DNA of 64,000 bases from the NCBI RefSeq assembly GCF_009674535.1, contig NZ_WKJK01000012.1:124001-188000 (forward strand). The letters are read 5' to 3'. Every line of letters starts with the position of its first letter. Position 1 is the stretch's first letter. This DNA comes from Duganella guangzhouensis. Its GTDB lineage: Bacteria > Pseudomonadota > Gammaproteobacteria > Burkholderiales > Burkholderiaceae_D. Position numbers and translations under genes: made by a program. Below, piece after piece: positions 25,349 through 33,788 of this stretch. A model generated the notes under the pieces. The model had not been told where the DNA came from, searched no databases, and saw only the letters and a program-made list of their open reading frames with translations.

Positions 25349-26929
25349 TCAGGCGTGCAGCCGGGCGTCGGCGTGCAGCGTGACATCTTCGGCCGGCGTC
25401 ACGCACGGCATGCGCAGCACGAAGCTGGCGCCCTGGCCCAGCACGCTGGAGACGGTGATGCTGCCGCCAAATTGCTTGGCGATCAGGTTGAACACGATAT
25501 TCAGGCCGAGACCGGTGCCGCCCTGGCCGCGCCGGGTGGTGACGAAGGGATCGAACACCTTGTCCAGCATGTCCGGCGGGATGCCCTTGCCGTTGTCGGT
25601 GACCTGCATTTCGATCCAGTCGCCCTGCTGCGCCACGCCGATGGTGATGCGGCCCTCGTCGTCCGCCTCGAACGCGTGCTCGACGCAGTTCAGCGTCAGG
25701 TTGGTGATCACCTGCGCCAGCGCGCCGGGATAGCTGTCCATCATGATGTCGGGCGGGCAGGCGATGTTGACGGTGATGCGGGTTTTCTTCAGCTTGGGCT
25801 GCAGGCTGGACACCACTTCGTTGATGTAGTCGCGCAGCTCGAAGCGGCGGCGTGCCTCGCTGACCTGGTCGACCGCGATCTGCTTGAAGCTGTGGATCAG
25901 GTGCGCCGCGCGGTAGGCATTGTTCATGATCAGACGCGTGCTTTCCGAGGCGGTCTCCAGGTAGCGCGTGATGTCGGATTTCTTGATATTGCCGCCCTCC
26001 ACCGCCGTCTGCACCTTCTCGGTGGCCTCCATCAGCACCGAGGCGCTGGTCAGCGCGATGCCGACCGGGGTGTTGATCTCGTGCGCCACGCCGGCCACCA
26101 GCCCGCCCAGCGAGGCCAGCCGTTCAGCCTGCAGCAGCGATTCCTGGGTGCGCCGCAAATCGTCGAGCGCCTTGGCGGTGGTCTGGGCCGCCTTGCGCGC
26201 CTCGTCCTCGGCCTCGCGGATGCGCTGGATATTGGATTTGATCTTACGCTGGATGGCGTTGAAACCGCGGATCACCTCGCCCAGCTCGTCGTGGCGGCTG
26301 TCCGGCAGCTCTTCCACCTCGTCGCTGCCGCGCGTGGCCAGGTCGAACAGACCGTCGCGCAGCCGCTTCAGCGGATCGAACACGATGCGCAGCGACAGCG
26401 CCAGCGCCGCCACCAGGATCAGGTCCAGCAGCAGCACCTCGGTGACCTTGCGCCGCACCTCGGCCGCCAGGGTGGCGTCGATCTGGGCGCGGCTGAAATT
26501 GACCACCACGCGGCCGACGATGACCGGCTTCAGCGCCGCGCCGGCGGCGCCGGAATCGCGGTAGGCCAGGTCGGCCACCACCGGCGTGCCGCCCACGGCG
26601 GCATCGTTTTCAATCGCGCTGATGGTGCCGTTGTCGTTGCGCAGCTTGCCGGAGAACAGGCCGACCGAGGTATCGTAGACGCGGATCGACACCAGCTCCG
26701 GCGGCATCATCTCGGCCGCGACGATGTTGTCGACCTTGGCCTTGTCCAAATCCCACAACGCCGATGGCAAGCTGGTCTGCAGACGGGTCAGCACGCCCTG
26801 CCGCAGGCGCTGGCTGCTGACCTCCAGTTCATGGCCGAGGCTGTACTGCGCATAGGTGCCGGAAATCCCCAGCACCAGCGTCACAATGACCACAAAAAGC
26901 AGCGTCAAGCGGCCTTGAATCCCAAACAT
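25349..26929 (-). CDS. Membrane sensor histidine kinase
   Basis: A 526-aa two-pass sensor kinase: TM1 about 7-28, a periplasmic sensor loop of about 135 residues, TM2 about 164-184, HAMP region (about 185-240), a coiled coil (RIREAEDEARKAAQTT, LDDLRRTQESLLQAE), then the dimerisation H-box LVAGVAHEINTPVG with H283 as the phosphorylation site. The ATPase domain has an N box (NLTLNCVEHAF), DNGKGIP, FDPF and GGTGLGLNIV. No response regulator lies beside it; the operon continues with DUF3224 and a 55-aa peptide, so the partner is elsewhere. The signal is unknown. Confidence 0.9.
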   Translation of the reverse strand: MFGIQGRLTLLFVVIVTLVLGISGTYAQYSLGHELEVSSQRLRQGVLTRLQTSLPSALWDLDKAKVDNIVAAEMMPPELVSIRVYDTSVGLFSGKLRNDNGTISAIENDAAVGGTPVVADLAYRDSGAAGAALKPVIVGRVVVNFSRAQIDATLAAEVRRKVTEVLLLDLILVAALALSLRIVFDPLKRLRDGLFDLATRGSDEVEELPDSRHDELGEVIRGFNAIQRKIKSNIQRIREAEDEARKAAQTTAKALDDLRRTQESLLQAERLASLGGLVAGVAHEINTPVGIALTSASVLMEATEKVQTAVEGGNIKKSDITRYLETASESTRLIMNNAYRAAHLIHSFKQIAVDQVSEARRRFELRDYINEVVSSLQPKLKKTRITVNIACPPDIMMDSYPGALAQVITNLTLNCVEHAFEADDEGRITIGVAQQGDWIEMQVTDNGKGIPPDMLDKVFDPFVTTRRGQGGTGLGLNIVFNLIAKQFGGSITVSSVLGQGASFVLRMPCVTPAEDVTLHADARLHA

Positions 26930-26997
26930 CTAGCAATCTCCCGACAACATGGATTTGACGGCAACGCCCCAATGTACGGTATGGGCTGCGTCTTGGC

Positions 26998-27026
26998 AAG
27001 ACAATGGTAAGATCGGGAAATATAGT
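26998..27026 (+). promoter_or_regulatory. Possible sigma70 promoter for the HDOD operon
   Basis: AAGACA (26998-27003) and TATAGT (27021-27026) are separated by 17 bases and lie 23 bases upstream of the first ATG. Each hexamer is close to, but not, consensus. Confidence 0.35.
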
Positions 27027-27048
27027 GTAGGCAACAACGGGAGGCGGC

Positions 27049-27396
27049 ATGACAGGCAATTATCAGCAACTGACACTGGCGGAGGTGCGGCCCGGCATGG
27101 TCCTGTCCGACGTGCTGCTGGACGTCCAGGGCAATGTGCTGCTACCGCAGGGCACGGTGCTGACCGACGCCATGCTGGCGCTGATGCCGCGCCACGGCAT
27201 CGCCGTGCTGCCGATCGCGCGCGACGAGGTGACGCCGGAAGCGGCCGCCGCCGCGCTGGCCCACCACGAGGCCCGCATCGCCCATTTATTCCGCAAGAAC
27301 GACCCTGACAGCGGCAGCGACTGGGCCACCGCCACGCTGCGCCGCTTTGTCACCGATTTTCGCCTGGGCGTAGAGGAGACGCCGGAACATGAGTAA
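27049..27396 (+). CDS. Small protein resembling the N-terminal region of HD-GYP proteins
   Basis: A 115-aa cytoplasmic protein. Residues about 8-60 (VRPGMVLSDVLLDVQGNVLLPQGTVLTDAML followed by LMPRHGIAVLPI) match the short module that normally precedes an HD-GYP domain. Here it stands alone and is coupled by an 8-base overlap to a separate HDOD protein. A strong GGGAGG site precedes the ATG. No catalytic residues are visible; a regulatory partner role for the HDOD protein is a reasonable guess. Confidence 0.65.
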   Translation: MTGNYQQLTLAEVRPGMVLSDVLLDVQGNVLLPQGTVLTDAMLALMPRHGIAVLPIARDEVTPEAAAAALAHHEARIAHLFRKNDPDSGSDWATATLRRFVTDFRLGVEETPEHE

Positions 27397-28234
27397 CACC
27401 CTGAGCTACGACGACGTGGTACGCAACCTGGACGACCTGCCATCGCTGCCGGCGGTGGTGATGGAGCTGCTCAACAGCATCGACCAGGACGACGTCGACA
27501 TTTCCGTGCTGGCCAAAAAGGTCTCACACGACCAGGCGCTGACCGCCAAGACGCTGCGGCTGGCCAACTCGTCGCTGTACGGCCTGCAGGTCAAGGTCAC
27601 CACCATCCAGCAGGCGATCACCTTCCTCGGCTTCCAGACCACGCGCAACCTGATCACCGCGGCGGCCGTGACCGGCTGCTTTGCCGAAGGCCATTGCCCC
27701 GGCTTCGACCACAAGGCGTTCTGGCGCCATTCGATCGCCACCGCCGCCTGCGCCAAGGTGCTGGCGCGGCAGATGCGTTTCAATCAGGATTACGCGTTCA
27801 CGGCCGGGCTGCTGCACGACATCGGCCGGCTAGTGCTGGTGGCCTGCTTCCCGAACCAGTATTCGGAAACGCTGGCTTACCGCGAACAGAACGACTGCTT
27901 CCTGCTGGACGCCGAGCGCACCGTGCTGGGCGTCGATCACGTCGACGCCGGCATGGCGCTGGCCGAACACTGGAATTTTTCCGACACCATGCGGCTGGCG
28001 ATTGCTGGCCACCACGACCCCGAAGCGCCGGGCGCGGGGTTCCTGGCGGCCATTATCCACGTGGCGGACGCCATCGTGCACGCGCTCGATCTGGCGCAGG
28101 TGCAGGATGATCTGGTGCCGCCGGTCTCCAGCGTGGCCTGGACGGCGCTGGGCCTGGATGAAGAAATTTATCTGCAGATCTTCCGCGAGACGGAGTTGCA
28201 GTACGAAGAAATCTCTATGGTGCTGCTAACCTGA
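27389..28234 (+). CDS. HDOD domain signalling protein
   Basis: A 281-aa HDOD protein, a family related to HD phosphohydrolases and used in cell-cycle, c-di-GMP-linked or chemotaxis signalling. The HDOD signature is seen in LPSLPAVVMELLNSIDQDDVD, LAKKVSHDQALTAKTLRLANSSLYG and ITFLGFQTTRNLI. The later GLLHDIGRLVL and AIAGHHDPE segments keep HD-type His/Asp residues, but the GYP motif of diesterases is absent, so activity is uncertain. It overlaps the upstream 115-aa gene by 8 bases. Confidence 0.85.
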   Translation: MSNTLSYDDVVRNLDDLPSLPAVVMELLNSIDQDDVDISVLAKKVSHDQALTAKTLRLANSSLYGLQVKVTTIQQAITFLGFQTTRNLITAAAVTGCFAEGHCPGFDHKAFWRHSIATAACAKVLARQMRFNQDYAFTAGLLHDIGRLVLVACFPNQYSETLAYREQNDCFLLDAERTVLGVDHVDAGMALAEHWNFSDTMRLAIAGHHDPEAPGAGFLAAIIHVADAIVHALDLAQVQDDLVPPVSSVAWTALGLDEEIYLQIFRETELQYEEISMVLLT

Positions 28235-28294
28235 AGCGGCGGCCCGCCGGCGCGACTTATGCGCGTTCCGGCAGGCGCGTGCGCTGGGGGCGCA

Positions 28295-28630
28295 TCAATG
28301 GGCCGCGATGCCGGACTCGGTCTTCTTGTCGGCCAGGCGGTCTTCTGGCTTCGGACGGCCCTGAGCGTCGGACAGGCGGTACTTGGTGCGGCGATCGCCC
28401 ATCAGGTCGCGCAGGTCGCGGATGCTCATGCCGGTCACTTCGTGCATGCGGATCAGCAGCGAGGCGCCAACGGGCAGACGGTGGTGACGGATTTTGCTGA
28501 TCACCGGCGGCGCGACTTCCAGCAGGCGCGACAGCGCGGCATCGTTTTTCAGCTGCATCTTGCCCAGCAAGATATCCAGCAGGTGATTCGGGTTGTAGCT
28601 TTCTTGAGAAGCGAGAGCATGATGTGCCAT
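28295..28630 (-). CDS. Small HTH-like (XRE-type) protein
   Basis: A 111-aa soluble protein whose central part (KNDAALSRLLEVAPPVISKIRHHRLPVGASLLIRMHEVTGMSI, about 27-69) reads like a Cro/CI-type helix-turn-helix. The C-terminal tail is charged (RPKPEDRLADKK). A GAGGAAA ribosome site is well placed before the ATG at 28630. It stands alone, with a 350-base gene-free region upstream. Regulator function is inferred from the HTH-like pattern; no target is visible. Confidence 0.75.
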   Translation of the reverse strand: MAHHALASQESYNPNHLLDILLGKMQLKNDAALSRLLEVAPPVISKIRHHRLPVGASLLIRMHEVTGMSIRDLRDLMGDRRTKYRLSDAQGRPKPEDRLADKKTESGIAAH

Positions 28631-28980
28631 GATTTTCCTCGTTGGTTGGGGTGAACAGATAGTGCTGGTTCGAACTTAAGCAAAACTTAGACTGTTTCAA
28701 GCAAGTTGGGCTCGAGTTAATTGCCTTTAATGCAAGATAATTCTATGCCCAAAAGGCCGCCGTCCCACCAGCGCGCACCGCGCTAAGATTGTTCAATATC
28801 AATCAATGACTAGAAACCTTAGCAACAATGCTATTTCATCACATGGGACCGGAGGGTGTCGCACGCAAGAACTTGTAGGAAACTGTTACACAATGCCAAG
28901 CCCGCTTTACGCCTGCCCAGCCCGTGTCCACTTCGGGGTCAGACCCCGAAGTGGACACGGGCTGGACAGGCGGTGAACGG
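28631..28980. other. 350-base gene-free region
   Basis: No convincing coding frame on either strand. It contains the leader of the small HTH gene (minus strand), an AT-rich stretch at about 28660-28820, and the perfect 24-base inverted repeat at 28917-28965. I see no tRNA or riboswitch-like fold. Confidence 0.7.
28917..28965. repeat. Perfect 24-bp inverted repeat with one-base centre
   Basis: Arms 28917-28940 and 28942-28965 are exact reverse complements around a single A; the core is GGGGTCAGACCCC. The stem is flanked by the 3' end of the Gln/Arg-rich gene. There is no T-run, so it is not a classical terminator. The GGGGTC-N-GACCCC core resembles dispersed extragenic palindromes (REP-like) seen in related genomes; that comparison is from memory. 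Confidence 0.85.
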
Positions 28981-29304
28981 TCAGGCGGTGGTGTCGATGG
29001 TGCCGCCCAGGGTTTTCTGCTGCTGGCGGCGTTCGCTGTCGGCCTTTTGATCGGCCTGCTGGGTGGCGCGCCGCTCGGCGGCGGCGGCATCGTCGTTGGC
29101 TTGGGCACTCTGGCGCTGGGTGGCTTGGTTTTCCTTGACGCGCTGCTTGAGCGCGGCGGCATCCTGGTCATCGCGCTTGGTCTGCTCGGTGCGCTGGGTT
29201 TCGCTGCGCTGGGTACTGCGCTCGGCGGCGCGCGCGGCATTGGTCTCGCGCAGGTTGAGCTGCACGGGATCGGTACGATTCGCTGAGGTAACGTTGATGG
29301 CCAT
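28981..29304 (-). CDS. Hypothetical Gln/Arg/Ala-rich coiled-coil protein
   Basis: A 107-aa, very hydrophilic protein with no signal peptide or membrane segment. After the first ~25 residues (MAINVTSANRTDPVQLNLRE) it is almost entirely Q, R, A, T, D and E (KRDDQDAAALKQRVKENQ, ERRATQQADQKADSERRQQQ), predicting one long helix or coiled coil. The ATG at 29304 is chosen over a start six codons upstream; neither has a clear ribosome site. Function is unknown. Divergent from phoH. Confidence 0.55.
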   Translation of the reverse strand: MAINVTSANRTDPVQLNLRETNAARAAERSTQRSETQRTEQTKRDDQDAAALKQRVKENQATQRQSAQANDDAAAAERRATQQADQKADSERRQQQKTLGGTIDTTA

Positions 29305-29410
29305 AGCTTTACTGTAGAGCAAGAGCGGGCAAAATCAAGTCCGCCCGGGGCAAATACGCTAAACTAGCGGCTGTGCCGCCCTGCGGCCCCCTCTCAGACC
29401 TGCCATCCCA

Positions 29411-30496
29411 TTGAAAACCAAAACTCCTGTCCAGCCGCACTACTTCGTCCCGGAGCCGCTCGATAACGCGCGCCTGGCCCATCTGTGCGGCCCGCTCGAC
29501 GAAAACCTGCGCCAGATTTCTGCCGCGCTGGACGTCACCATCTTCCGCCGTGGCGAGAAATTCATCGTCAGCGGCCATAACGCCGAACGCGCGGTCGAGA
29601 TCCTCGATCACTTTTACGCCGTCGCCAACAAGATCGTGCCGATCGAGGAAGTGCAACTGGCGCTGGTCGAGCAGCGCGCCAGCCTGCACGCCGGCCTGGC
29701 CGAAGCGGCCGCCGACAGTGCGCCCAGCGCCAAGCCGCGCCAGGTGGAGACCTTGCCGCCGCTCGACATCGACATCAACAGCCCGGTGCTGAAAACCCGC
29801 CGCGCCGACCTGCGCGGCCGCACCCCGCACCAGATCCGCTACCTGCGCAACATCCTCGAACATGACATCAGCTTTGGCGTCGGTCCGGCCGGCACCGGCA
29901 AGACCTATCTGGCGGTGGCCTGCGCGGTCGACGCGCTGGAGCGCGACGCCATCAAGCGCATCATCCTGACCCGGCCGGCGGTGGAAGCCGGCGAGCGGCT
30001 GGGCTTCCTGCCGGGCGATTTGTCGCAAAAGGTCGATCCTTATCTGCGTCCGCTGTACGACGCGCTATACGACCTGCTGGGCTTCGACCGCACGCAGAAA
30101 ATGTTTGAAAAACAGGTGATTGAAATCGCCCCGCTGGCCTATATGCGCGGCCGCACGCTGAACCACGCGTTCGTGATTCTGGACGAGGCGCAAAACACCA
30201 CGGTCGAGCAGATGAAAATGTTCCTGACCCGCATCGGCTTCGGCAGCAAGGCGGTGGTGACCGGCGACGTCACCCAGGTCGACCTGCACAAGAGCCAGAA
30301 GAGCGGCCTGCTGGACGCGATCCAGGTACTCAAAGACGTGCGCGGCATCGCCTTCAGCCACTTCAACAGCGAAGACGTGGTACGTCACCCGCTGGTGGCG
30401 CGCATCGTCGACGCCTACGAAACCGCCCATAATCACGAAGCGGAAATCGCTCCCTTACTCAAAGCCACGGCGCTCAAAAATGTCCGCAAAAAATAA
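29411..30496 (+). CDS. phoH: PhoH family ATPase
   Basis: A 361-aa cytoplasmic P-loop protein; the family is thought to act in RNA metabolism and stress. Walker A is GPAGTGKT (158-165) and Walker B FVILDEAQN (about 254-262); the N-terminal ~75 residues contain the KH-like segment seen in PhoH proteins (DVTIFRRGEKFIVSGHNAERA). The start is TTG at 29411; no in-frame ATG lies near, and the N-terminal sequence from here matches the family. It overlaps ybeY by 17 bases, the conserved phoH-ybeY pairing. Confidence 0.92.
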   Translation: MKTKTPVQPHYFVPEPLDNARLAHLCGPLDENLRQISAALDVTIFRRGEKFIVSGHNAERAVEILDHFYAVANKIVPIEEVQLALVEQRASLHAGLAEAAADSAPSAKPRQVETLPPLDIDINSPVLKTRRADLRGRTPHQIRYLRNILEHDISFGVGPAGTGKTYLAVACAVDALERDAIKRIILTRPAVEAGERLGFLPGDLSQKVDPYLRPLYDALYDLLGFDRTQKMFEKQVIEIAPLAYMRGRTLNHAFVILDEAQNTTVEQMKMFLTRIGFGSKAVVTGDVTQVDLHKSQKSGLLDAIQVLKDVRGIAFSHFNSEDVVRHPLVARIVDAYETAHNHEAEIAPLLKATALKNVRKK

Positions 30497-30944
30497 ACTG
30501 ACGCTGTCGGTGCAATACGCCGACCCACGCCTGCAAGAAAGCATCACCCGTCCGAAAATCCGCAAGTGGGTGCAAGCCGCGCTGTTCGCGCCGGCCGAAC
30601 TGACCATCCGCTTTGTCGACGCGGCCGAAGGCCGCGAGCTCAACCGCGACTATCGCGGCAAGGACTACGCCACCAACGTGCTGACCTTCGCCTACAGCGA
30701 AGGCGAAGAGGAATTGCCGGACGACGCCCCGACCCAGGCCGACATCATCCTCTGCACCGATGTGCTGGAAAAGGAAGCCGCCGAGCAAAAGAAAACGGTG
30801 GAAGAACACACCGCCCACCTGATCGTCCACGGCATGCTGCACGCCCAGGGCTACGACCACGAGGACGACGAGGAAGCGGCCGAGATGGAAGGCATCGAAA
30901 CCGAGATCCTGGCCGAACTCGGCTACGCCGATCCCTACGCCTGA
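30480..30944 (+). CDS. ybeY: Endoribonuclease YbeY (rRNA maturation)
   Basis: A 154-aa zinc-dependent endoribonuclease needed for 16S rRNA 3'-end processing and ribosome quality control. The metal site H117-x3-H121-x5-H127 (HGMLHAQGYDH) is intact. It begins inside the phoH coding end (17-base overlap). Its own stop overlaps the convergent DUF4132-like gene by 10 bases. corC and lnt follow after that inserted opposite-strand gene, whereas in many relatives ybeY and corC are adjacent. Confidence 0.95.
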   Translation: MSAKNKLTLSVQYADPRLQESITRPKIRKWVQAALFAPAELTIRFVDAAEGRELNRDYRGKDYATNVLTFAYSEGEEELPDDAPTQADIILCTDVLEKEAAEQKKTVEEHTAHLIVHGMLHAQGYDHEDDEEAAEMEGIETEILAELGYADPYA

Positions 30945-32794
30945 AGCAGTGCGTTAACCGCGCCGGCGATCCGTTCCAGCAGCACCTCATCGTAAGGCAG
31001 CCAGGGCACGGCGGCCAGTTTGCCGCCCGCCTGGGTGGCCAGCGCCACCGGCGCGCCATCTCGGGTCACGCGGCCGGTCGCCAGACTGATCCCGCAGCCG
31101 GCCACCTGCACCGTCCGCTCCGTCACTATCACCTGCCCCGTTGCGATCAGCGGCGCCAGCGCCTGCGCCAGTGCGCGCTGACGCATCAGCACCCTGGGTC
31201 CGGCGCGCAGTGAGGCCAGATGCGCCAAATGGCGCGCGCGCAAGTGTTCCGGCAGGCCGGCGTTCTCCTCCTGCAACGCCAGGCCGGCCACGCTGACCAG
31301 CAAATCAACGGCGCGACAAGCTTCCGAATACACCACAGGATCGATCTGGTCCGGCGCACAGACGCGCCAACGCTTGCCGTCCCGCAGCTGCATCTGCATG
31401 CCGCGCGTTTCGACATACCCATCGGCGCCGGGATAAATGCTGTCGCTAAGGTTGAACAGCACGCGCACCGCGCCGAACTGGCGCGCCAATCCAGCATGGT
31501 GCTCGATCTTCCAACCCTCACGCCGTGCCAGGCCAAGCAGTTGGCGTACCGCCAGCACGTGGCCAGCAAAGTCATCTGGCGCCAGATAGAACTCGCGATA
31601 AATCTGTCGCAGCGGCTGATGCCAGCGCTGCCGCGCCGCCAGCGCCTGCCATGCCGCCCGCTCCGCCGCCACCACATGCAGCGGATGCCACAGGGTTAGC
31701 CGCGCCGTCTCGGGCAGGCGCAGCGCCGCCCCGGCGCCATCGGTGACGGCATCGGCAGCGTCTGCCATGACACTGACGCCCGCCCCATCCCATGTCGCGC
31801 GCCACACCAGTGCCCGCGCGACCGGGCCGCCAGCCGGCGATTGCAGCAGATTGCGCCAGGCCGCCACGTCCAGTTCTGTCCGCAGCCAAAAGCCGGCCTC
31901 CAGGCTGGACGCCACCATCCCCTGTTCCCGCTTGCCGGCCTTGAGCAGCCCGGTAAGCCGCAACGCCACCGCCGGCCGCGCCAGCAACGCTCGCTCGGCC
32001 GGCTTCAGATTGCGCGCCAGTTTTTTCTGGATACCCGCGTGCCGCACCACCGTCAACGCCTGGCGCAATGCCTGCACGCCCTCCGGCGTCGGCGCGCCCT
32101 CGATCGCGTGGCCCAGCGCAATCGCCAGCGACTGCGACGGCGCCGTCTTCGCCGTGCCCGGCGCGACACAGGACCAGGGCAGCATCCGCGCCAGCAGCTC
32201 CGGCAACCACGACTCGTCGCGCAAGGCCGCCACCCGCACCGCGCGCGCGATCACCGGGGTATCGTGCAGCGAAAACGCGCCATCCGCCACATAGGGCTGC
32301 GTCCCGGCATGGATCGCCTCCAGGCGCCGCACCGCCTGCTGCAGGATCTCGCGGCTAAAATCGAGATACGCCGCGTCCTCCGCCAGCGCCTGCGCCGGAT
32401 CGGCCTCCTCCTGTCCGGCCCAGAAAATCGTCGCCCACCGCGAACCACCCAAGGCCAGCACGGATTGGTCGCTCAGCAAGCTGAACAACTCCAACTCCTG
32501 CAACAGATAAGGCGCGTCAACACGGCGTTCACGCAGCAGCGCCGCCAGTTGGCGCTGCACCTCGCTGCCGGCCCAGCGCGCCAGCGCGTAACTGCGATGC
32601 GGATACCGTAGCCACTCGTCCGGCTCACCCAGTACGCGGCGCAACTCGGCGGCGACTTGCGGCGCTGGCTCACAGCGCAATTGGGACAGGCATTCAATGG
32701 CTTGTTCCGCATTGTCCAGCGCAGCAAAGGCAACCGTGCACTTTGCCACATCGGTCAATGGTAGGATGTGTACATGAGGATGATCTGGTAGCAT
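30935..32794 (-). CDS. DUF4132-like protein
   Basis: A 619-aa cytoplasmic protein rich in Ala/Leu/Arg. The first half looks like helical repeats. The later region resembles the C-terminal part of DUF4132 proteins: LRQIYREFYLAPDDFAGHVLAVRQLLGLARREGW, then a core including GMQMQLRDGKRWRVCAPDQIDPVVYSEACRAVDLLVS, and a final strand-rich end (VTERTVQVAGCGISLATGRV). Function is unknown. The ATG at 32794 is used; a TTG at 32839 with an AGGA site would add 15 residues but falls in a TTGACA motif that may belong to the divergent corC promoter. It sits between ybeY and corC on the opposite strand, apparently inserted into a conserved block. Confidence 0.6.
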   Translation of the reverse strand: MLPDHPHVHILPLTDVAKCTVAFAALDNAEQAIECLSQLRCEPAPQVAAELRRVLGEPDEWLRYPHRSYALARWAGSEVQRQLAALLRERRVDAPYLLQELELFSLLSDQSVLALGGSRWATIFWAGQEEADPAQALAEDAAYLDFSREILQQAVRRLEAIHAGTQPYVADGAFSLHDTPVIARAVRVAALRDESWLPELLARMLPWSCVAPGTAKTAPSQSLAIALGHAIEGAPTPEGVQALRQALTVVRHAGIQKKLARNLKPAERALLARPAVALRLTGLLKAGKREQGMVASSLEAGFWLRTELDVAAWRNLLQSPAGGPVARALVWRATWDGAGVSVMADAADAVTDGAGAALRLPETARLTLWHPLHVVAAERAAWQALAARQRWHQPLRQIYREFYLAPDDFAGHVLAVRQLLGLARREGWKIEHHAGLARQFGAVRVLFNLSDSIYPGADGYVETRGMQMQLRDGKRWRVCAPDQIDPVVYSEACRAVDLLVSVAGLALQEENAGLPEHLRARHLAHLASLRAGPRVLMRQRALAQALAPLIATGQVIVTERTVQVAGCGISLATGRVTRDGAPVALATQAGGKLAAVPWLPYDEVLLERIAGAVNALLQA

Positions 32795-32903
32795 AAAGAT
32801 AAATGTAGCATGTCTGTCAAAGCGCTGCTTTTTTGACAAAATCCTGCCCCCGGGCGCTTTTGGTGTATCCTATACCCCTTCGAAACAACGGCTCACGCCC
32901 GCT

Positions 32904-33788
32904 ATGCAAGAGCACTCTAGTAGCGTCAAGACTGACGCTAAACCCCACAGGTCATTGTTTGAACGACTGACCGCCCTGATTTCCCCAGAGCCCGAGAACC
33001 GCTCGGAGCTGCTCGAAGTTCTGCACGACGCCCACGAACGCAACCTGATCGACGCCGACGCCCTGTCGATGATCGAAGGCGTGTTCCAGGTGTCCGACCT
33101 GTCCGCCCGCGATATCATGATCCCGCGCTCGCAGATGGACGTGATCGACATCTCCAAGCCGATCGAAGAATGGCTGCCGCTGGTGTTGCACACCGCCCAC
33201 TCGCGCTTCCCCGCCATCGAGGGCGAGCGCGACAAGGTGATCGGCATCCTGCTGGCCAAAGACTTGCTGCGCTACTACGCCGAAGAAAGCTTCGACGTGC
33301 GCGACATGCTGCGCCCGGCCATCTTCATTCCCGAATCGAAACGCCTGAACGTGCTGCTGCGCGATTTCCGCGCCAATCACAACCACATGGCCATCGTGGT
33401 CGATGAATACAGCGGCGTGGCCGGCCTGATCACCATCGAAGACGTGCTGGAGCAAATCGTCGGCGACATCGAGGATGAGTACGATTTCGACGAGGAAGAG
33501 GACAACATCCTGTCGATTCGCGAAGGCCAGCACGGCCCGCGCTGGCGCATCAAGGCGCTGACCGAAATCGAACAGTTCAACGAGGAACTGGACACCGCGC
33601 TGCCGGACGACGACGTCGACACCATCGGCGGCCTGGTCGCCAAGCATCTCGGCCGCATGCCGCACAAGGGCGACACCTTCGATTTCGAAGGCTTGCGCTT
33701 TGAAGTGCTGCGCGCCGACGCCCGCCAGATCCACGTGCTGACGGTCGAGAAGCTGCCGCCCGCGCCCGCCCACGACGACGACGCATAA
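32904..33788 (+). CDS. corC: CorC/HlyC family CBS-domain protein
   Basis: A 294-aa cytoplasmic protein linked to magnesium/cobalt efflux. It has a short N-terminal helix, a pair of CBS domains (about 60-190, starting DIMIPRSQMDVIDI and ending VVDEYSGVAGLITIEDVLEQIVGDIEDEYD) and a C-terminal CorC_HlyC domain (about 205-285, TIGGLVAKHLGRMPHKGD). No membrane segment is present, as expected for this subfamily. The last bases overlap the lnt start (ATAATG), the conserved corC-lnt pairing. Confidence 0.93.
   Translation: MQEHSSSVKTDAKPHRSLFERLTALISPEPENRSELLEVLHDAHERNLIDADALSMIEGVFQVSDLSARDIMIPRSQMDVIDISKPIEEWLPLVLHTAHSRFPAIEGERDKVIGILLAKDLLRYYAEESFDVRDMLRPAIFIPESKRLNVLLRDFRANHNHMAIVVDEYSGVAGLITIEDVLEQIVGDIEDEYDFDEEEDNILSIREGQHGPRWRIKALTEIEQFNEELDTALPDDDVDTIGGLVAKHLGRMPHKGDTFDFEGLRFEVLRADARQIHVLTVEKLPPAPAHDDDA

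Noticed and set aside
25355..27010. A 551-codon plus-strand frame over the histidine kinase
   Set aside because: Mirror of the kinase codon pattern; His/Gln/Arg-rich without domains.
32833..32861. TTGACA upstream of corC as a full sigma70 promoter
   Set aside because: The -35 hexamer is perfect but no acceptable -10 lies at 16-19 bases; the nearby TATCCT is 27 bases away.
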